From Dactylonectria macrodidyma (Eukaryota > Ascomycota > Sordariomycetes > Hypocreales > Nectriaceae), in the NCBI GenBank assembly GCA_020744425.1, contig JAGMUV010000011.1, positions 1,798,001 to 1,862,000 on the forward strand: DNA of 64,000 nucleotides, in the 5' to 3' direction. Shown piece after piece: positions 1 through 11,001 of this stretch (the first letter of the stretch is position 1; every line of letters starts with the position of its first letter). The notes under the pieces were generated by a model. It saw only the letters and a program-made list of their open reading frames with translations, was not told the origin of the DNA and did no database searches. The position numbers and the translations under genes were made by a program.

Positions 1-1107
1 CATCCGAGAATTGATTTTTCGAGGCAAAACAATTCCCTACAACACTTGTAAGCCGTGTTATCTCATGCAAGTGTTCATACAACTAAATCAAAAGCATGTA
101 GACGGCCTCATCAACAGGGACCAGCCGCGACAGCGGCGGCAAAACACGCATTCGTCGAAGCCATACGCGCAGTCGGCTCGGCTGCCTCGCCTGTAAAGCC
201 CATCATATGCGCTGTGACGAGCTGCATCCTGTTTGATATGTATCCAGAATTTGTCACATCAGACTCAGCCCTGTGAGCAGAAAGACAGGACTGCCCTTCT
301 CCGCACGTTCTGCTTGAAGACGAGGGGATGTTTCCCAGTGTCATTATCATTTGACGGCATGGGCTTTTCTGACTCGTATTTGCAGTACACGTTGTGCTAC
401 AGAGAACCGCCGATGTGATTACTCTCCGCCAGCCATTCCTAGGGGCGAGAAAAATGCCACAAGGCTCCCTGGATTACAGGAGCCATGACATTTAGCTTTG
501 ACAGTATCTTCATCGGAGGATGACTCGGTTGCGAGGTTCCAAAATATACATGGTGCTACTAGGCACTGGAATACTGTTGCTGAAGGCAGTTAGATGCTGG
601 TGGGAGAGGCCGCATTGGCTTGTTGATGTAATATTGGCTCACAAGCACGATCATATATTTAAACGATCTGGAAAGGCACCTGGCGGTATCGCGACCGATT
701 GGTGAAGTACACACATTTTAAAGCTCGCCATTCCTTGGGCGAAGCTGGAATCTGCTGTGGAACTGCTGTAGATATATTGGCTCATGATTTCTTTCAGCCG
801 CGGTCATTGGATGAAGAAACCCTCTTCTGAATAGGCATCACACCATATCTGAAGGAGTGTTGTCATCAACCGTGAATACGGGTAACTGGCAACTAGACAC
901 CAGTGAGAACACCTAGTCAAGTAAAGGTCCTCATTCGCTTAGCATTCGGTAATTCATTAGCTATAGACAACAACAACAACAACAACAACAAGCCACATTT
1001 ACATCCATAGAAGTGGCGCCAGGTAAAACCTCGCAATTTCCTGCAACAAACAATGCCAATATTTCCCTCAGCTCAATTGATCAATTGAAAGGGAACCCAG
1101 CACAAAA
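1..1107. other. Intergenic, no gene supported
   Basis: I see no convincing coding sequence. Open frames here are short, lack family motifs and have no fungal-style splice context. The only simple structure is a (CAA)8 microsatellite at about 968-991. Confidence 0.5.
968..991 (+). repeat. (CAA)8 microsatellite
   Basis: Eight perfect CAA units lie about 115 bp beyond the 3' end of the hydrolase pseudogene. This is an ordinary simple repeat with no visible function. Confidence 0.9.
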
Positions 1108-2489
1108 TTATTCTATCCTTGTAACGTTGGCGAGAATTCCTTCGAACCAGTCGAGCACCACCTGGTTCATCAAGACACTTCCACCAGCAGAGCAATGCTC
1201 GCCGACACAAAGAGTCGCATTGAAAAAGTGATAGTGCGCCAGGGACCCGAGAGCCTTGGCTAGCTCCTGTGCCTGCCCCTTGAAGAAGTGGTCGTCCTCT
1301 GCATCGCCAACGAAGACTGGGACTTTGATATTGTTGATGACAGTCTCAAGATTATATGCTTGCGACTTGTTGAGAAAGTCATACGGCGTCGGAGCCTCGC
1401 CCTGTTGAAATGTCCATCTGAATTCGGTCGTTGCCTCGGGGCTTTCCAGTGCCTCGGCAATGGCATGGTTGAATCCAGTAGCGTTTCCTGACGTGAAAAG
1501 CTTGGCCAGAACAGGTGGAAGGGCACTCAGCAGGTCTTGACCGAAGTCAAACACGCCGTCTACAGCCATGACGGCAGCTAGGCGGTGGTCGAAGGCGGCG
1601 GCTCGAGGAGCCTAGTACCCACCAAAAGATTACCCTAATAGGCCGATGCTATCTTTATCGACGCCGTCATATTTGACGGCGAAGTCAATGACAGGAGTAG
1701 TGACCCTATCCCAATCTGGGATAAAGCCTTAAACCTGCTCGCGCCTGACTGTGGGCTGTCCTGGCCCTTCGTATGTAATCACGTTGATGCCTCGCTCAAG
1801 AGCAGCTTTGCCTATCACATGGTACATTTCTTCCTGAGCGCCATCATAGCCTTGACACAATATGATGGTAGGGCGCGGCCCAGGTCTGCCACTGCTGTAG
1901 AATATGGCAGGAATCTCAAATTTGTTGTCGTTGCTGGTCAGGTTGAATCGTTGACTAGGAATTTCCATCAGCGACAGGGCTGCGTTGAAGGCTTTGGTTT
2001 GTTGGACTCAGAGTGAGTCAATCCGTGGGTCGGACCAATTGCCGTGAAGGAAGAAATTAGCCAATCGGTAGTAACTCGATGCCCTGAAATAGGCTTTGCG
2101 GGCTGAAACCGGGTATTTCGTTGCATTGATACTGTCGACTTGCGTTTGAACGCGATCCGCCGACCTGTTGAATGCGGTTGAGTAGCTCCGCATGTCTTTT
2201 GGAATGATCTCCTGCGCGGCCACGAGGACCTCACCAACGTCGGATCCCTCTCCAGCTGTGTAACTGAGATTGCGAACAATCTCAAAGTCGAAATCGGCGT
2301 CTTTGCTTAGCTGGTATTGTGCATCTTTCGAATCATTCGCGTCCCTAACTGCAAGTTTGGGCAAGGACGTGAATCTCAAGGCCTATTTGCAGGTTAACCA
2401 TGGGCTGATTGCAATGGCTTTAGATTAGATACTTATACCTAATTAATACTGAGATTGCCAAAGAGCAAGAATGTTTTCGGGAGCATCAT
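1108..2489 (-). pseudogene. Serine alpha/beta-hydrolase pseudogene with five in-frame stops
   Basis: One reading frame of an alpha/beta hydrolase can be followed from 2382 to 1108, interrupted by TGA 2010-2008, TAA 1731-1729, TAA 1632-1630 and TAG 1614-1612. The protein resembles the FrsA/DUF1100-like fungal hydrolases often found in secondary-metabolite clusters: an oxyanion-type CQGYDGA segment, an EGPGQ motif, a nucleophile elbow G-stop-SFGG around 1635-1618, a catalytic-Asp-like GDAEDDHFF and an AGEHC-type His region near the C-terminus. A short 5' exon beginning with ATGATG at 2489 would encode a hydrophobic leader and ends in TAG (2441-2439) directly before a good donor (GTATAAGT); the intron would end CAAATAG at 2383. 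Several stops can derive from CAA, CAG or CGA by C->T, as RIP would produce. The gene is dead as written. Exact substrate is unknown. Confidence 0.8.
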
Positions 2490-3631
2490 CCTAGCAAAGA
2501 TGTACAAAAGAGGTCAGAACTTGTGCTGTGCTGTAGGGAAAGGGGCCTCGGATTGGTGATGGTATGAAATCACCACTCGGCGATGCTGTATATTTATACT
2601 TGATAAGAGATGCCATCAGTACAAGCAAAGCATTATTGCGTTCGCGCATTGCGACGTACTATGGACTAACTTCCAGTCCGTGGGCGGCTCAGCCTCAAGA
2701 TTTACGATCAGCACTGAGAGGATACATGCATCATGATCAAGGGTGCCTCGACATATTGTCCAATGACTGATTGTCTTCACAAAAGGTACTTCCATTTAGG
2801 AAGACACAGAGAGTTCCGGCGGACTCACGGCAGTATGTATGGCTGTTCTAGGTATAACCTTGTGCGTCTAAGGATAAACAGTAAGCTGACGTAAGAAATA
2901 CAAGACGATACGGGTTACTAAGTCGCGCGTAGCCAGGCCGCGGCTGTAGTCAAAATTTTCTTTTATCCACTCTGCAAGCCCTATCAGACTTTCTTCTCGT
3001 GCCGTGTATCCCGAAAATGTCCCACTTTCAAACTAACTTTCTTATAGGGCTACGTCGCGGCCTCCGACAAGATTGCCTGTCAAAGAGTTAACTAAAATGC
3101 CTGAACAATGTCAGTCATTATGGCTGAGTTGTAAGTATTTCATGAAGGTTCGTATCGATTTCCCTGCCAGGTATTAGTCTCGATGGGTGGTGCGCTAAGT
3201 GGACATCAAATCGAGTCGAGCTTCGGTTAACCGGCACTAAGTAAACCACCATCACGGCATCCCCGGATGAAAATGATCGACTAAGTCGCTTAACACGCCA
3301 ATTTCGGAAGACGCAGTGACGATAATTTCATGGCAGATCGCAATTGACCAGATGCGTGTTCAATCGAGATGCTGTATACAGACGATGATGCAGTCTCTGT
3401 TCTTCTGTATTCTTCATGATCTTAGATGCCGCTGAAAGCCGAGCCTGCTGGATTGACTGCCTAATGTTCCCTTATTCTTCGATTAGCTCCTTGGATATTA
3501 ACAATTAATAAGAAAAGACTTGCGACAATAGTTAATTAGTAATTATTTCTAGCAAAGAGAGCTTTTATAATATCAGGTATTTCATAATATTATTTTAGTA
3601 ATAATAAAGCATTCTTACTATAAAAGAATTA
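2490..3631. other. Intergenic, no gene seen
   Basis: No frame shows family motifs. The last ~150 bases (3490-3630) are a local AT-rich pocket of the kind left by old, RIP-mutated repeats. Confidence 0.4.
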
Positions 3632-3835
3632 AGAGACGAGGATGGCTTCTGGAAAGGCCTCAAGGAGAAGATGGGTATCATTAAGGACTAGGTAGAGTTT
3701 GGAGACTAAAAGGAGGACGCCGAGCCCGGAGCCGCGTGCAAAGAACCTTGTGAACCTGGCAAGACTTGCGAGCCCTTGAAATACATACTCTCAGTCACAG
3801 GTGTACCCGTCCTGAGGGACGATTTCGAGAGATAA
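3632..3835 (+). pseudogene. Short gene relic with two internal amber/ochre stops
   Basis: The frame starting at 3632 reads as a lysine- and glutamate-rich protein-like segment (RDEDGFWKGLKEKMG...), then TAG (3689) and TAA (3707), then a Cys-containing stretch (ACKEPCEPGKTCEPL) and a final TAA at 3833. Both internal stops can be CAG/CAA changed by C->T. Composition and codon use look coding, unlike the AT-rich DNA just upstream. I do not recognise the family. It could be the tail of a small secreted protein. Confidence 0.4.
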
Positions 3836-3954
3836 GGCTGCTTTTTATCTCATTAGTTTGCAATAGTAGGAACCAATAATGATAACCGTGGCAGATGCAC
3901 ACAGGTCAGTCTGCACATAATGTTAATTTCTCTAGATAATCCCTAGACTAGCTA

Positions 3955-4863
3955 TCAGGTAGTCGATACTGTCGCCGTTTCGCTCGGAGTGCTCGCTGTT
4001 TGCGATGCAGTACCACTGGGCTCGTCACCATCATCACCATCGCCGGAACCACCGCCCTTAACAACCTGAGCCTGCACGATCTGACCAGCCTTATTGAAAA
4101 CAATGTTAACAAGGGCGCTGAGTTCCGCGTACTCGTACGTCTTTTGCGTAAGTCCGTTCGACAAGGTCTTCTCCTGTCCGGTGAAAGTCATGTTCTGACT
4201 ATAGTTGCCGATGATGGAGCTGACAGCCTGGCCACCACCCTTTATGACCTCTTGGACAATGTTGCCAAGGTTGTCAATGAGGAAATTGAGCTTGGTATCG
4301 CCTTGAGTTATAGAACCTAGCAGACCATCCACGGCGCCGACAACACCTTCGACAATGTCTCCGACTGAGTCGAGGAGGTTGATAAGAGCTGGGTTAAGGT
4401 CGAGTGAGGCCAAAGTGCGATTAACAATCTCAACCAAGTGGCCCAATCGAATGACAAGCTCAAGCTCTGCCTCTACATCGACAATGGTGATGTTGACCTT
4501 TTCAATGCCGACTTGGATGCCGGCGTTGAGTTGGACGAGTTTCGCAATGTCAGCGTTGAGATTGATATCTGCGTGGAGGTTGTCGACGTCTAGCTCAATG
4601 CGACCGACAGAGAGCTCGGGGACTTTGAGGTGAACATCGGGAGGGCCAAGTGACGAGTTTTTTGATCCTCCTCTAGACGTTGTCGTGGTTGCGCTGTCGC
4701 TGCCGCTGTTGTCACTTCCAGGCGGCGAAGACGTGGGAGCAATCGAGATGCTCTCTGCGGTAGTGGCTGGCGCTGTTGAATCTGGCGTCTGTGCCTGCGC
4801 AGAGCCCAGACTAAATAATTGAGCCAATACCAGAGGCTGCAGAAGAGAAAGAGAGGCGCGCAT
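3955..4863 (-). CDS. Secreted hydrophobic-repeat protein, paralogue A
   Basis: An uninterrupted 302-residue frame. Residues 1-25 form a signal peptide (Leu-rich core, likely cleavage after a Gly-Ser-Ala-Gln-Ala stretch). A Ser/Thr-rich linker (about 25-75) follows, then a core of about 190 residues of alternating hydrophobic and Asp/Asn residues (PDVHLKVPELSVGRIELDV..., NLNADIAKLVQLNAGIQVGIEKVNITI), predicted amphipathic. It ends in a Gly/Asp-rich then Ser/Thr-rich tail. Several N-glycosylation sequons are present and almost no cysteine. The same core order (PDVxL, SVGxI, AxINL, NAGxxxGIxxVxxxI, LxxRLGxxxxxVxxxLxSxDLNP, YSxxMxFTG) occurs in the divergent gene at 5795-6727, so the two are paralogues. 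The Thr/Ser tail suggests a cell-wall or extracellular protein, but no hydrophobic GPI-attachment tail is visible. Function unknown. Confidence 0.8.
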   Translation of the reverse strand: MRASLSLLQPLVLAQLFSLGSAQAQTPDSTAPATTAESISIAPTSSPPGSDNSGSDSATTTTSRGGSKNSSLGPPDVHLKVPELSVGRIELDVDNLHADINLNADIAKLVQLNAGIQVGIEKVNITIVDVEAELELVIRLGHLVEIVNRTLASLDLNPALINLLDSVGDIVEGVVGAVDGLLGSITQGDTKLNFLIDNLGNIVQEVIKGGGQAVSSIIGNYSQNMTFTGQEKTLSNGLTQKTYEYAELSALVNIVFNKAGQIVQAQVVKGGGSGDGDDGDEPSGTASQTASTPSETATVSTT

Positions 4864-5246
4864 TTTGACAATACATCAATTTTACAACAGATGGTGATGG
4901 CAAGTTTCCACGCAACAGCGACAATGACAACGAGATTTGTTTGGTGTGTCAAGGTCTTTGAGCATGATCCTCAATCATCCTAGAGAAGATCGTGATGCGC
5001 GGGCATGAAGTGGGCCCCTGCCTAGCCCTTGACCCTTGGAACTAATGTAATCTCCTTTCCAGCCAGTTGCCGGCCTGATGAGCTTATTTGGCTGACTATA
5101 TCATCGGCACTCTAGTTCGATTAAGCTATATCCGACGAAAAACCGGATTTTCTAAAATTGCATTTATTATGCTTTGACTCTTACCAGGGTTACCGATCGA
5201 GATTGCATCTGTGCGTAGACGCGTTGACAGGGGCATGTCGGAAGTA

Positions 5247-5484
5247 CAGTGGGGTGCAAAAAGTTTGAATTCAAATCTAAGTACCGCTAGGAATGAGCTA
5301 GCTTTGTTAGGCTGCATACTTCCGCGCCGCCCTAAGAATCCCTTAGCAAGCTGAAGGGGTTAGCGGGAAACTCTAGATTAGGGTTAGGGTTATTAAAGCA
5401 GCGAGACTCCGTTATCCTAATTTGGTTCAGCTCTTTTTGCGCAGTACTTGGATTTGGATTCAAACTTTTTGCACTATCCCACTG
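5247..5484. mobile_element. 238-bp MITE with long terminal inverted repeats
   Basis: The left end (CAGTGGGGTGC then AAAAAGTTTGAATTC...) is matched by the reverse complement of the right end (CAGTGGGATAGTGC then AAAAAGTTTGAATCC...), and similarity continues inward for at least 45 bp per arm, more weakly to about 75 bp. TA precedes the left end; AA follows the right end, so a TA target duplication is possible but has decayed. There is no coding capacity. The centre contains two telomere-like TTAGGG units (about 5379-5390). Size and ends fit a non-autonomous Tc1/mariner- or Fot-type element. It lies in the shared promoter region of the two divergent secreted-protein genes. Confidence 0.8.
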
Positions 5485-5794
5485 AAGGGGGGAGAGAGGT
5501 GATTGCCCCTGCATCAGTAAGCTCCAAAAAAATCAAGGCCGGAGCTTCTTCCGTTTCAAGTTGCTTTTCGTCTGATGCGTACCTTTCATCCATCCAGCCA
5601 TACAGATACTAGAGTCGCCAATATCATATCACAGAGGCTAGCAAGGATGGTAGTACAAACTTGATTTTGGTTGCTCTGTGAGCCAGGGGCTTCTACTCTT
5701 TTCTCTAACTAGTCGGTATGCCCTTCCGACGGAATCTCATCTTAGTCTTCCAAAGCCTTTGTCGTTCTCACGCTGTTTTCGTTACAAGCACACG

Positions 5795-6727
5795 ATGAAG
5801 CATCATTCAGCATTCGGTGCCCTGGCTTTCGCCTCTTTGCTGGGCCTCGTCGCTGCACAGGCAAAGGCAAAGGGCGATGGCTATTACGGCTACCGACTGA
5901 ACCGTCGAGGCGATGATGAGTCGGCCATTTACGAGACGGAAAACACAAGCAGCGGCATTGCGCCTCTTAATGAGGAACCCGACGTCTACCTCAATGCCTC
6001 TGTCTCGGTGGGAGAGATCTCAATTGAAGTCCAGAACATCACGGCCAAGATCAACCTCGACGCAAAGGTTCTCAACCTGCTTAACTTCAACGCCGGCGTT
6101 GATCTCGGCATTGACCGCGTGAAGCTCGGAATTTACAATGTCACCGCCAAGGTCGAGCTTGAGGCTCGTCTGGGCAATATCCTTCGCATGGTTGATGATG
6201 TCCTTGAAAGCATCGATCTGAACCCTATCATCGCCACTCTTGGTGATGGTGTAACAGACGTTGTGGATGATGTCGGCGATGCCATTGGCGGCGGCAGCGG
6301 AAGCAACGCATCGAGTCAAGATGCAGAGGCGTTGGAAAAGAGGGATCTCACCATTCGCCTCGAGAACAACATTCTCTACTCCATCAACGACTTTTCAGGC
6401 TCGGCACACACGAACCGTGTCTTGACACAAGATGGATTCCTCTATAATATCTACCTCGACAACAAAGGCGTCGAGAAACGTCGAAAGGAGGTCGGTTACT
6501 ACAGCAAAGACATGAAGTTCACCGGCCACAACAGGACCATCACTGTGGACGGAGGGGTCGAGTACGAGCTGCAGTACACATATGCACCTTACCACGGACT
6601 CAACGCGTACTGCAACGTATACACCGACCCTAGCGGAAAGGTCCTGCGGACAAAGATTGTTGCTGAGGCCGAAGGCGGAGGGGCTGCTACTATTGCAAAT
6701 GAGGAGGAAATAGACGATAGGCTATAG
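5795..6727 (+). CDS. Secreted hydrophobic-repeat protein, paralogue B
   Basis: 310 residues from the ATG at 5795. I chose this start because it begins directly with a signal peptide (MKHHSAFGALAFASLLGLVAAQ); the frame is open further upstream but has no ATG there. After a Lys/Gly/Tyr-rich N-terminus with a dibasic NRR site comes the same amphipathic core as in the divergent gene at 3955-4863 (PDVYLNASVSVGEISIEV, INLDAKVLNLLNFNAGVDLGIDRV, LNPIIATLGDGV). A Gly/Ser insert ends in LEKR, a plausible Kex2 cleavage site at about residue 187. The C-terminal third holds the YYSKDMKFTGHN segment shared with the paralogue and an acidic end. Several sequons are present. Function unknown; probably secreted and proteolytically processed. 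Confidence 0.8.
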   Translation: MKHHSAFGALAFASLLGLVAAQAKAKGDGYYGYRLNRRGDDESAIYETENTSSGIAPLNEEPDVYLNASVSVGEISIEVQNITAKINLDAKVLNLLNFNAGVDLGIDRVKLGIYNVTAKVELEARLGNILRMVDDVLESIDLNPIIATLGDGVTDVVDDVGDAIGGGSGSNASSQDAEALEKRDLTIRLENNILYSINDFSGSAHTNRVLTQDGFLYNIYLDNKGVEKRRKEVGYYSKDMKFTGHNRTITVDGGVEYELQYTYAPYHGLNAYCNVYTDPSGKVLRTKIVAEAEGGGAATIANEEEIDDRL

Positions 6728-9700
6728 CCGAATCCTGCCCAAGAGTTTGTAAGATCTCAAACACAGGGAGCCGGTCAATACTCCCCATGTCACAAAAGAA
6801 GGACTATGCATCAAGGGCCTGACCATTGAAATCTATATCTTTCTTCACGAAATGCTCCATTTTACCCTGCCACATCTGATGCACACTCCAGACATCATAC
6901 CGCAATGCCTCCGCAATTGCCTATAACAAGCTACCAGCGGCAAGACAAGGTGGAGGCAGTTTGCTGGTAATCCCAAGATCGTCATCCGTGACGCTAATGA
7001 TCAACGTCCAGTGGTGTACATGACAGAGGGCTGGGAAGGGGAAGGGGCAAAGATGATTGTTGATGAGCATGGATGAAATTACGACGACATTCTTCCAAGA
7101 GACGTGGAGTTTGACAAGCTTATCCAAGGCCCCCAGATCTGGATCATCTACCTGCTTTGTACCAGCAGGTATCTTGGATGTGAGGCCTTGAAAAATGGAT
7201 GGTAATTTTGTCCAGCCTGTAAGCAATCAACTATAGGTTGAGACTGAGAAAAGGTGAGTTATCTTCTCAACCAGGCTGCTGCCAGTCATTACCCAGAGTC
7301 TCGATTGCACATCTAGTCTAGTAGACTGCAGGGTGAAACTTAGCATTGAATGCCTTGCTTGACTGACAAGAGCTCTGAGATAGATGTCGTTCTTGACACT
7401 TGAATAGATGTGTTACTATACAAATGTTGGTGCAGGTGAAAAGCAAGTTAATCGTGAAGCTTAGTTTTTGGCACATACACCTATTTCACCACAAAGGGTA
7501 AAGTCCCCCCTTCACCCGGCTTCCCATTCCTCTGTCGCAGATGAAGCATTTACGCATTTACTCGGCGAAGATTGTTGGTATTGGTCTTAGTTTCGTTTTG
7601 GAATAGGAATATATCTTCTGTATACTCTTCATGCGATTGTGGATAATGCTTCCGCTTTGTTCGGCCTTATGAAAGAAACCTGTATTCACAATCTTTCAAG
7701 CGATATATGGTAGGGGAGTTAATGGTAGCACAAAAGTTCTGCTGTCCTTAATAGACAATATCTTTCAATCTGGATATGTCAAACTAAGCTACTAGCCACT
7801 TGATAATGATTCTCTCACTACATCCTTACTATTCGGCTGTTGACTTCTCATTGGCGGAATTAGATAGTAATGGAGACTGCTGGGTTCATTGGACCTGCTC
7901 CCGCCACTCAACCCCACGAAGTCCCCAAATGAAGATGTTCCCACTGAGGCTTCTCTTGACTTCTTCTAGGTGAGTTGGCCAGGAGCGTCACGTGTGGTGT
8001 GTCATGGGCGCTCGAGGTATGCTGTTTACAGGGCCACTTTCAACGGTAGAAGGAATAGGTCAGAAGTATAAGTTTAGTCTCGATAACGAGAGGGCTGATA
8101 GTTACGGTCTTCGGAAGGCCGTGGAATTCATCAGGAAAAATGATGTGATCATGCGCTTACCCTAGAATTTATTACTTATATGGCTTGCTTTGAATTATTA
8201 CTAGTTATTTTATAAACCATATAAAATTAAGATTCTGCTTTTAATAAATTGAATTTTGTCTCTCTTTTTTATTTCTATCACTCGTGATATAGTTTGAACA
8301 ATGTCCATTCTCCGAAGTTATATGTTAGGCCTAACTTCTATATCCCCACATGAGACTGTCTATGCAGAAATAACTACCATCAGGATGTAGAGAGCATAGA
8401 ATCCCCCGGTGATAATAGCACCCACAGTATGTGTCCTGAACTTGGACAGACTAAGAGTTGTGTAAAGCTGCCACCTTTCAGTATACATTAGCCATTACAA
8501 AGTAAAGGTGACGTATATGCCGACAAAGCAAAGACAACCCAGCCGTAGTGCAATCTTTTTGACCAATGCCAGGGCAGCTTGCAGAACCCCATCATCCAGA
8601 TACAAACCCGTCAGAATGTTCAATTGGCAGATCAAGGGATGATACCAAGTAAGTAGCTGGGTTCCTTGCTATCTTGAAACCAAAGGTTAACAACAGGTCG
8701 AAATGGAAGTTGATGCAAATTGTAAATTATCATTAGAAGTTAAAAATTGAAACTTGACTTCGGAGCCAACTCTGATGCGCACGTCAAAGTTCGTTTCCGC
8801 TCACGCTTTGCTGAATTTATATTCGTAGGTTAACTTGCTCATGATTCAGAAGACGCCGAGTCTTTCTATCTTCGCAGCTTCATTATATACAATCTTGTGT
8901 GCACCCATTGACCTAAGAATTGCATATTTAGAAACCAAGGAACTCCATTCATCACTCGAGCATCTCAATCGACTTCTACCAGAGCAGCAACATACTTGAT
9001 CCTGAGATAAGCTTCGCCTTACGTTCTAGCTTACCCTTTCTAGGTCTTCCCTTTCTAAGTTCTATTTTATAGCCCCAAGAAGCTCATACATAAAGGTACT
9101 CACCGCTCAACATACCAATGCGTATAAGACCCAACCACTCTCACGCTCTTTTCAGTCCTGGAACTCATAAGAATTTCATCGTAATGACCTGATCCCACAG
9201 CTTCTGCCTTTGTTATCGCAGTGGAACTGTTGTTTAGGATCTATCGAGTATTGATATCTCTGTTAGCCATAGTCAGTGTACCTTTACTGGCAAGATTGAC
9301 TGACAGCTGGTACGCCTGGCGAACCCACGGATACCAATTCGCCCGCGATAACATTGTCCTACATGAATCATGGTGAGAAACCCCATCTAACAAACATTTA
9401 GTGAGATTTCCCTCTAGTAGCAAGATATAAGGCTCGGCGGAACATAGCCTCTATCATGGTTTAGTGATGGAGCCTGCCCTCTGTGTCTCGAGTCAAGCGG
9501 ATGGTGTCTAGATAACAGTTCGTCGATCAGGTGGGGTAATGTCGCTAACATATGATGGTCTGAGTCGGCATTCTCTTACATTAGGACCAAGTCGTTAGTC
9601 TACAGCGGTGTCTCGATGGCCTTGCCGTGTCAGACCGGCCCAACACATCCATGCGACTGCCCTTCATCCAGCCAAAGTAGAATCAGCATGATATAGCTTT

Positions 9701-9900
9701 GGCCCAGTGAGACCCTGAAATAAGACAGTTTCGCATCGCGGCCGCTGTAGCTTAGCATGCCTATCTATGTAACTAGACTAACAAACAGAAAGTCCTGAGT
9801 GGTAAACTTGACTATAGATTCATCGCAAACGCTCAGGGCATGATGATATAAATCCTGCACAGGGAATAATTTTATCTCATTATTGACTTGTGTCGACCTT
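6728..9900. other. 3.2-kb gene-poor interval
   Basis: No gene can be supported. A ~100-codon open stretch on the minus strand at 6921-7226 begins right after a possible acceptor (TTGCTTACAG) but lacks a convincing upstream exon or known motif. 8160-8290 is an AT-rich pocket. Nothing else stands out. Confidence 0.4.
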
Positions 9901-11001
9901 TTATTGGACCTTTCCTCTAGAGTCGACTGGCCAGATCTCTTGAATGACGCCATTGCGATATGCATAATAGAAGTCATGAAGATTAACTGTCGGGTCGATA
10001 TGGCTGGGAATCATTTCGATCCTATCGCCTATCTTGAGCTCCGGTGTGCCCTTCTCCCAGGTAAGCGAGCCATGCTCATCGCCCAGTTGATTATAGATAT
10101 ATTTTGAATCTTTGCATTCAGCGAGGCCACTATCCGTAGTCAAGGACTTCAGACCGGTATCGATTGTGACTTGTCGCTCGCCCTGCTTGCTTATCACGGT
10201 GGCTAGGAATGATAAACTCTGAGAGTAATACGCGCCTATGGCATTTCGGTAGTCCGTATCCATAAAGATGAAGGATCCAGGCTGCAACTCTGTTACACCG
10301 GGAACCGTAGCACAGAAATCAGCTGTGCCAGTACCGCCAGTCGTGACGACCTCGATATTGAATCCTTCTTCCTTCAATGCGTTTGCGGTCTCGGTGAGGA
10401 TGTTCATTGACTTGAGGCACTGTTTCTTGCGGCTCTCAAAGTCATGCAGGTGTTGGAGGTGGCCCTCGTAACCTTGAACACCAATAAGTTTTAAGTGTTT
10501 TAGAGTATTGATGTGACTTGCGAGAGGAAGAGCCTCGCTAGGCTGGCATCCTGTGCGGTGTAGTCCGACATCTAGGTCGATCAAAACGGCGATAGGGTCC
10601 TCAATGTCCGACTTGTTCAACGCTTCATTGATAGTTGTAGCAGCCACATGGCTGTCTACAACTATTCTGAGACCCCTATGCTGCCTGAACAACTCAACGA
10701 GCCTTTTTACCTTAGCTGGACCAACAATCTCACAGGTAATAAGCAGGTCTGTGAAGCCAGCGGCGGCAATAGCCTCAGCCTCGCTCAGTTTTGCAACACA
10801 CCCACCCTTCGCACCAGCAGCAACGAGCTTCTTTGCAATGACGGCGCTCTTGGTTGTCTTTAAGTGCGGGCGGATATTTCGACCAGTGGGCAAGAGACGA
10901 TCCATCAGCTTCTTGATGTTGGCTTCCATGGCATCAAGATCGACAATCATTGAGGGAGTGTCGAGGCTGTCAAGGCTATCGCCTACCTTGGGAGAGTACA
11001 T
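9901..11001 (-). CDS. D-threonine aldolase / D-threo-3-hydroxyaspartate dehydratase-type PLP enzyme
   Basis: 366 residues, no intron. The fold is the alanine-racemase-like N-terminal TIM barrel followed by the D-serine-dehydratase-like beta domain. Residues 44-51 read RPHLKTTK, where Lys48 should carry PLP. The phosphate-binding TTGGTGTA lies near 220, and the C-terminal metal site is PSHIDPTVNLHD, with His334 and Asp336 spaced by one residue. In eukaryotic D-serine dehydratases (DSD1 type) the second ligand is Cys; His plus Asp matches bacterial D-threonine aldolase and D-threo-3-hydroxyaspartate dehydratase. The likely reaction is therefore metal- and PLP-dependent cleavage or dehydration of a D-3-hydroxy amino acid in the cytosol. 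It is followed 233 bp away by a permease gene on the same strand, which suggests uptake and breakdown of an amino-acid-like substrate. Confidence 0.88.
   Translation of the reverse strand: MYSPKVGDSLDSLDTPSMIVDLDAMEANIKKLMDRLLPTGRNIRPHLKTTKSAVIAKKLVAAGAKGGCVAKLSEAEAIAAAGFTDLLITCEIVGPAKVKRLVELFRQHRGLRIVVDSHVAATTINEALNKSDIEDPIAVLIDLDVGLHRTGCQPSEALPLASHINTLKHLKLIGVQGYEGHLQHLHDFESRKKQCLKSMNILTETANALKEEGFNIEVVTTGGTGTADFCATVPGVTELQPGSFIFMDTDYRNAIGAYYSQSLSFLATVISKQGERQVTIDTGLKSLTTDSGLAECKDSKYIYNQLGDEHGSLTWEKGTPELKIGDRIEMIPSHIDPTVNLHDFYYAYRNGVIQEIWPVDSRGKVQ

Noticed and set aside
6921..7226. Minus-strand open stretch after an acceptor-like site
   Set aside because: No convincing first exon or domain.
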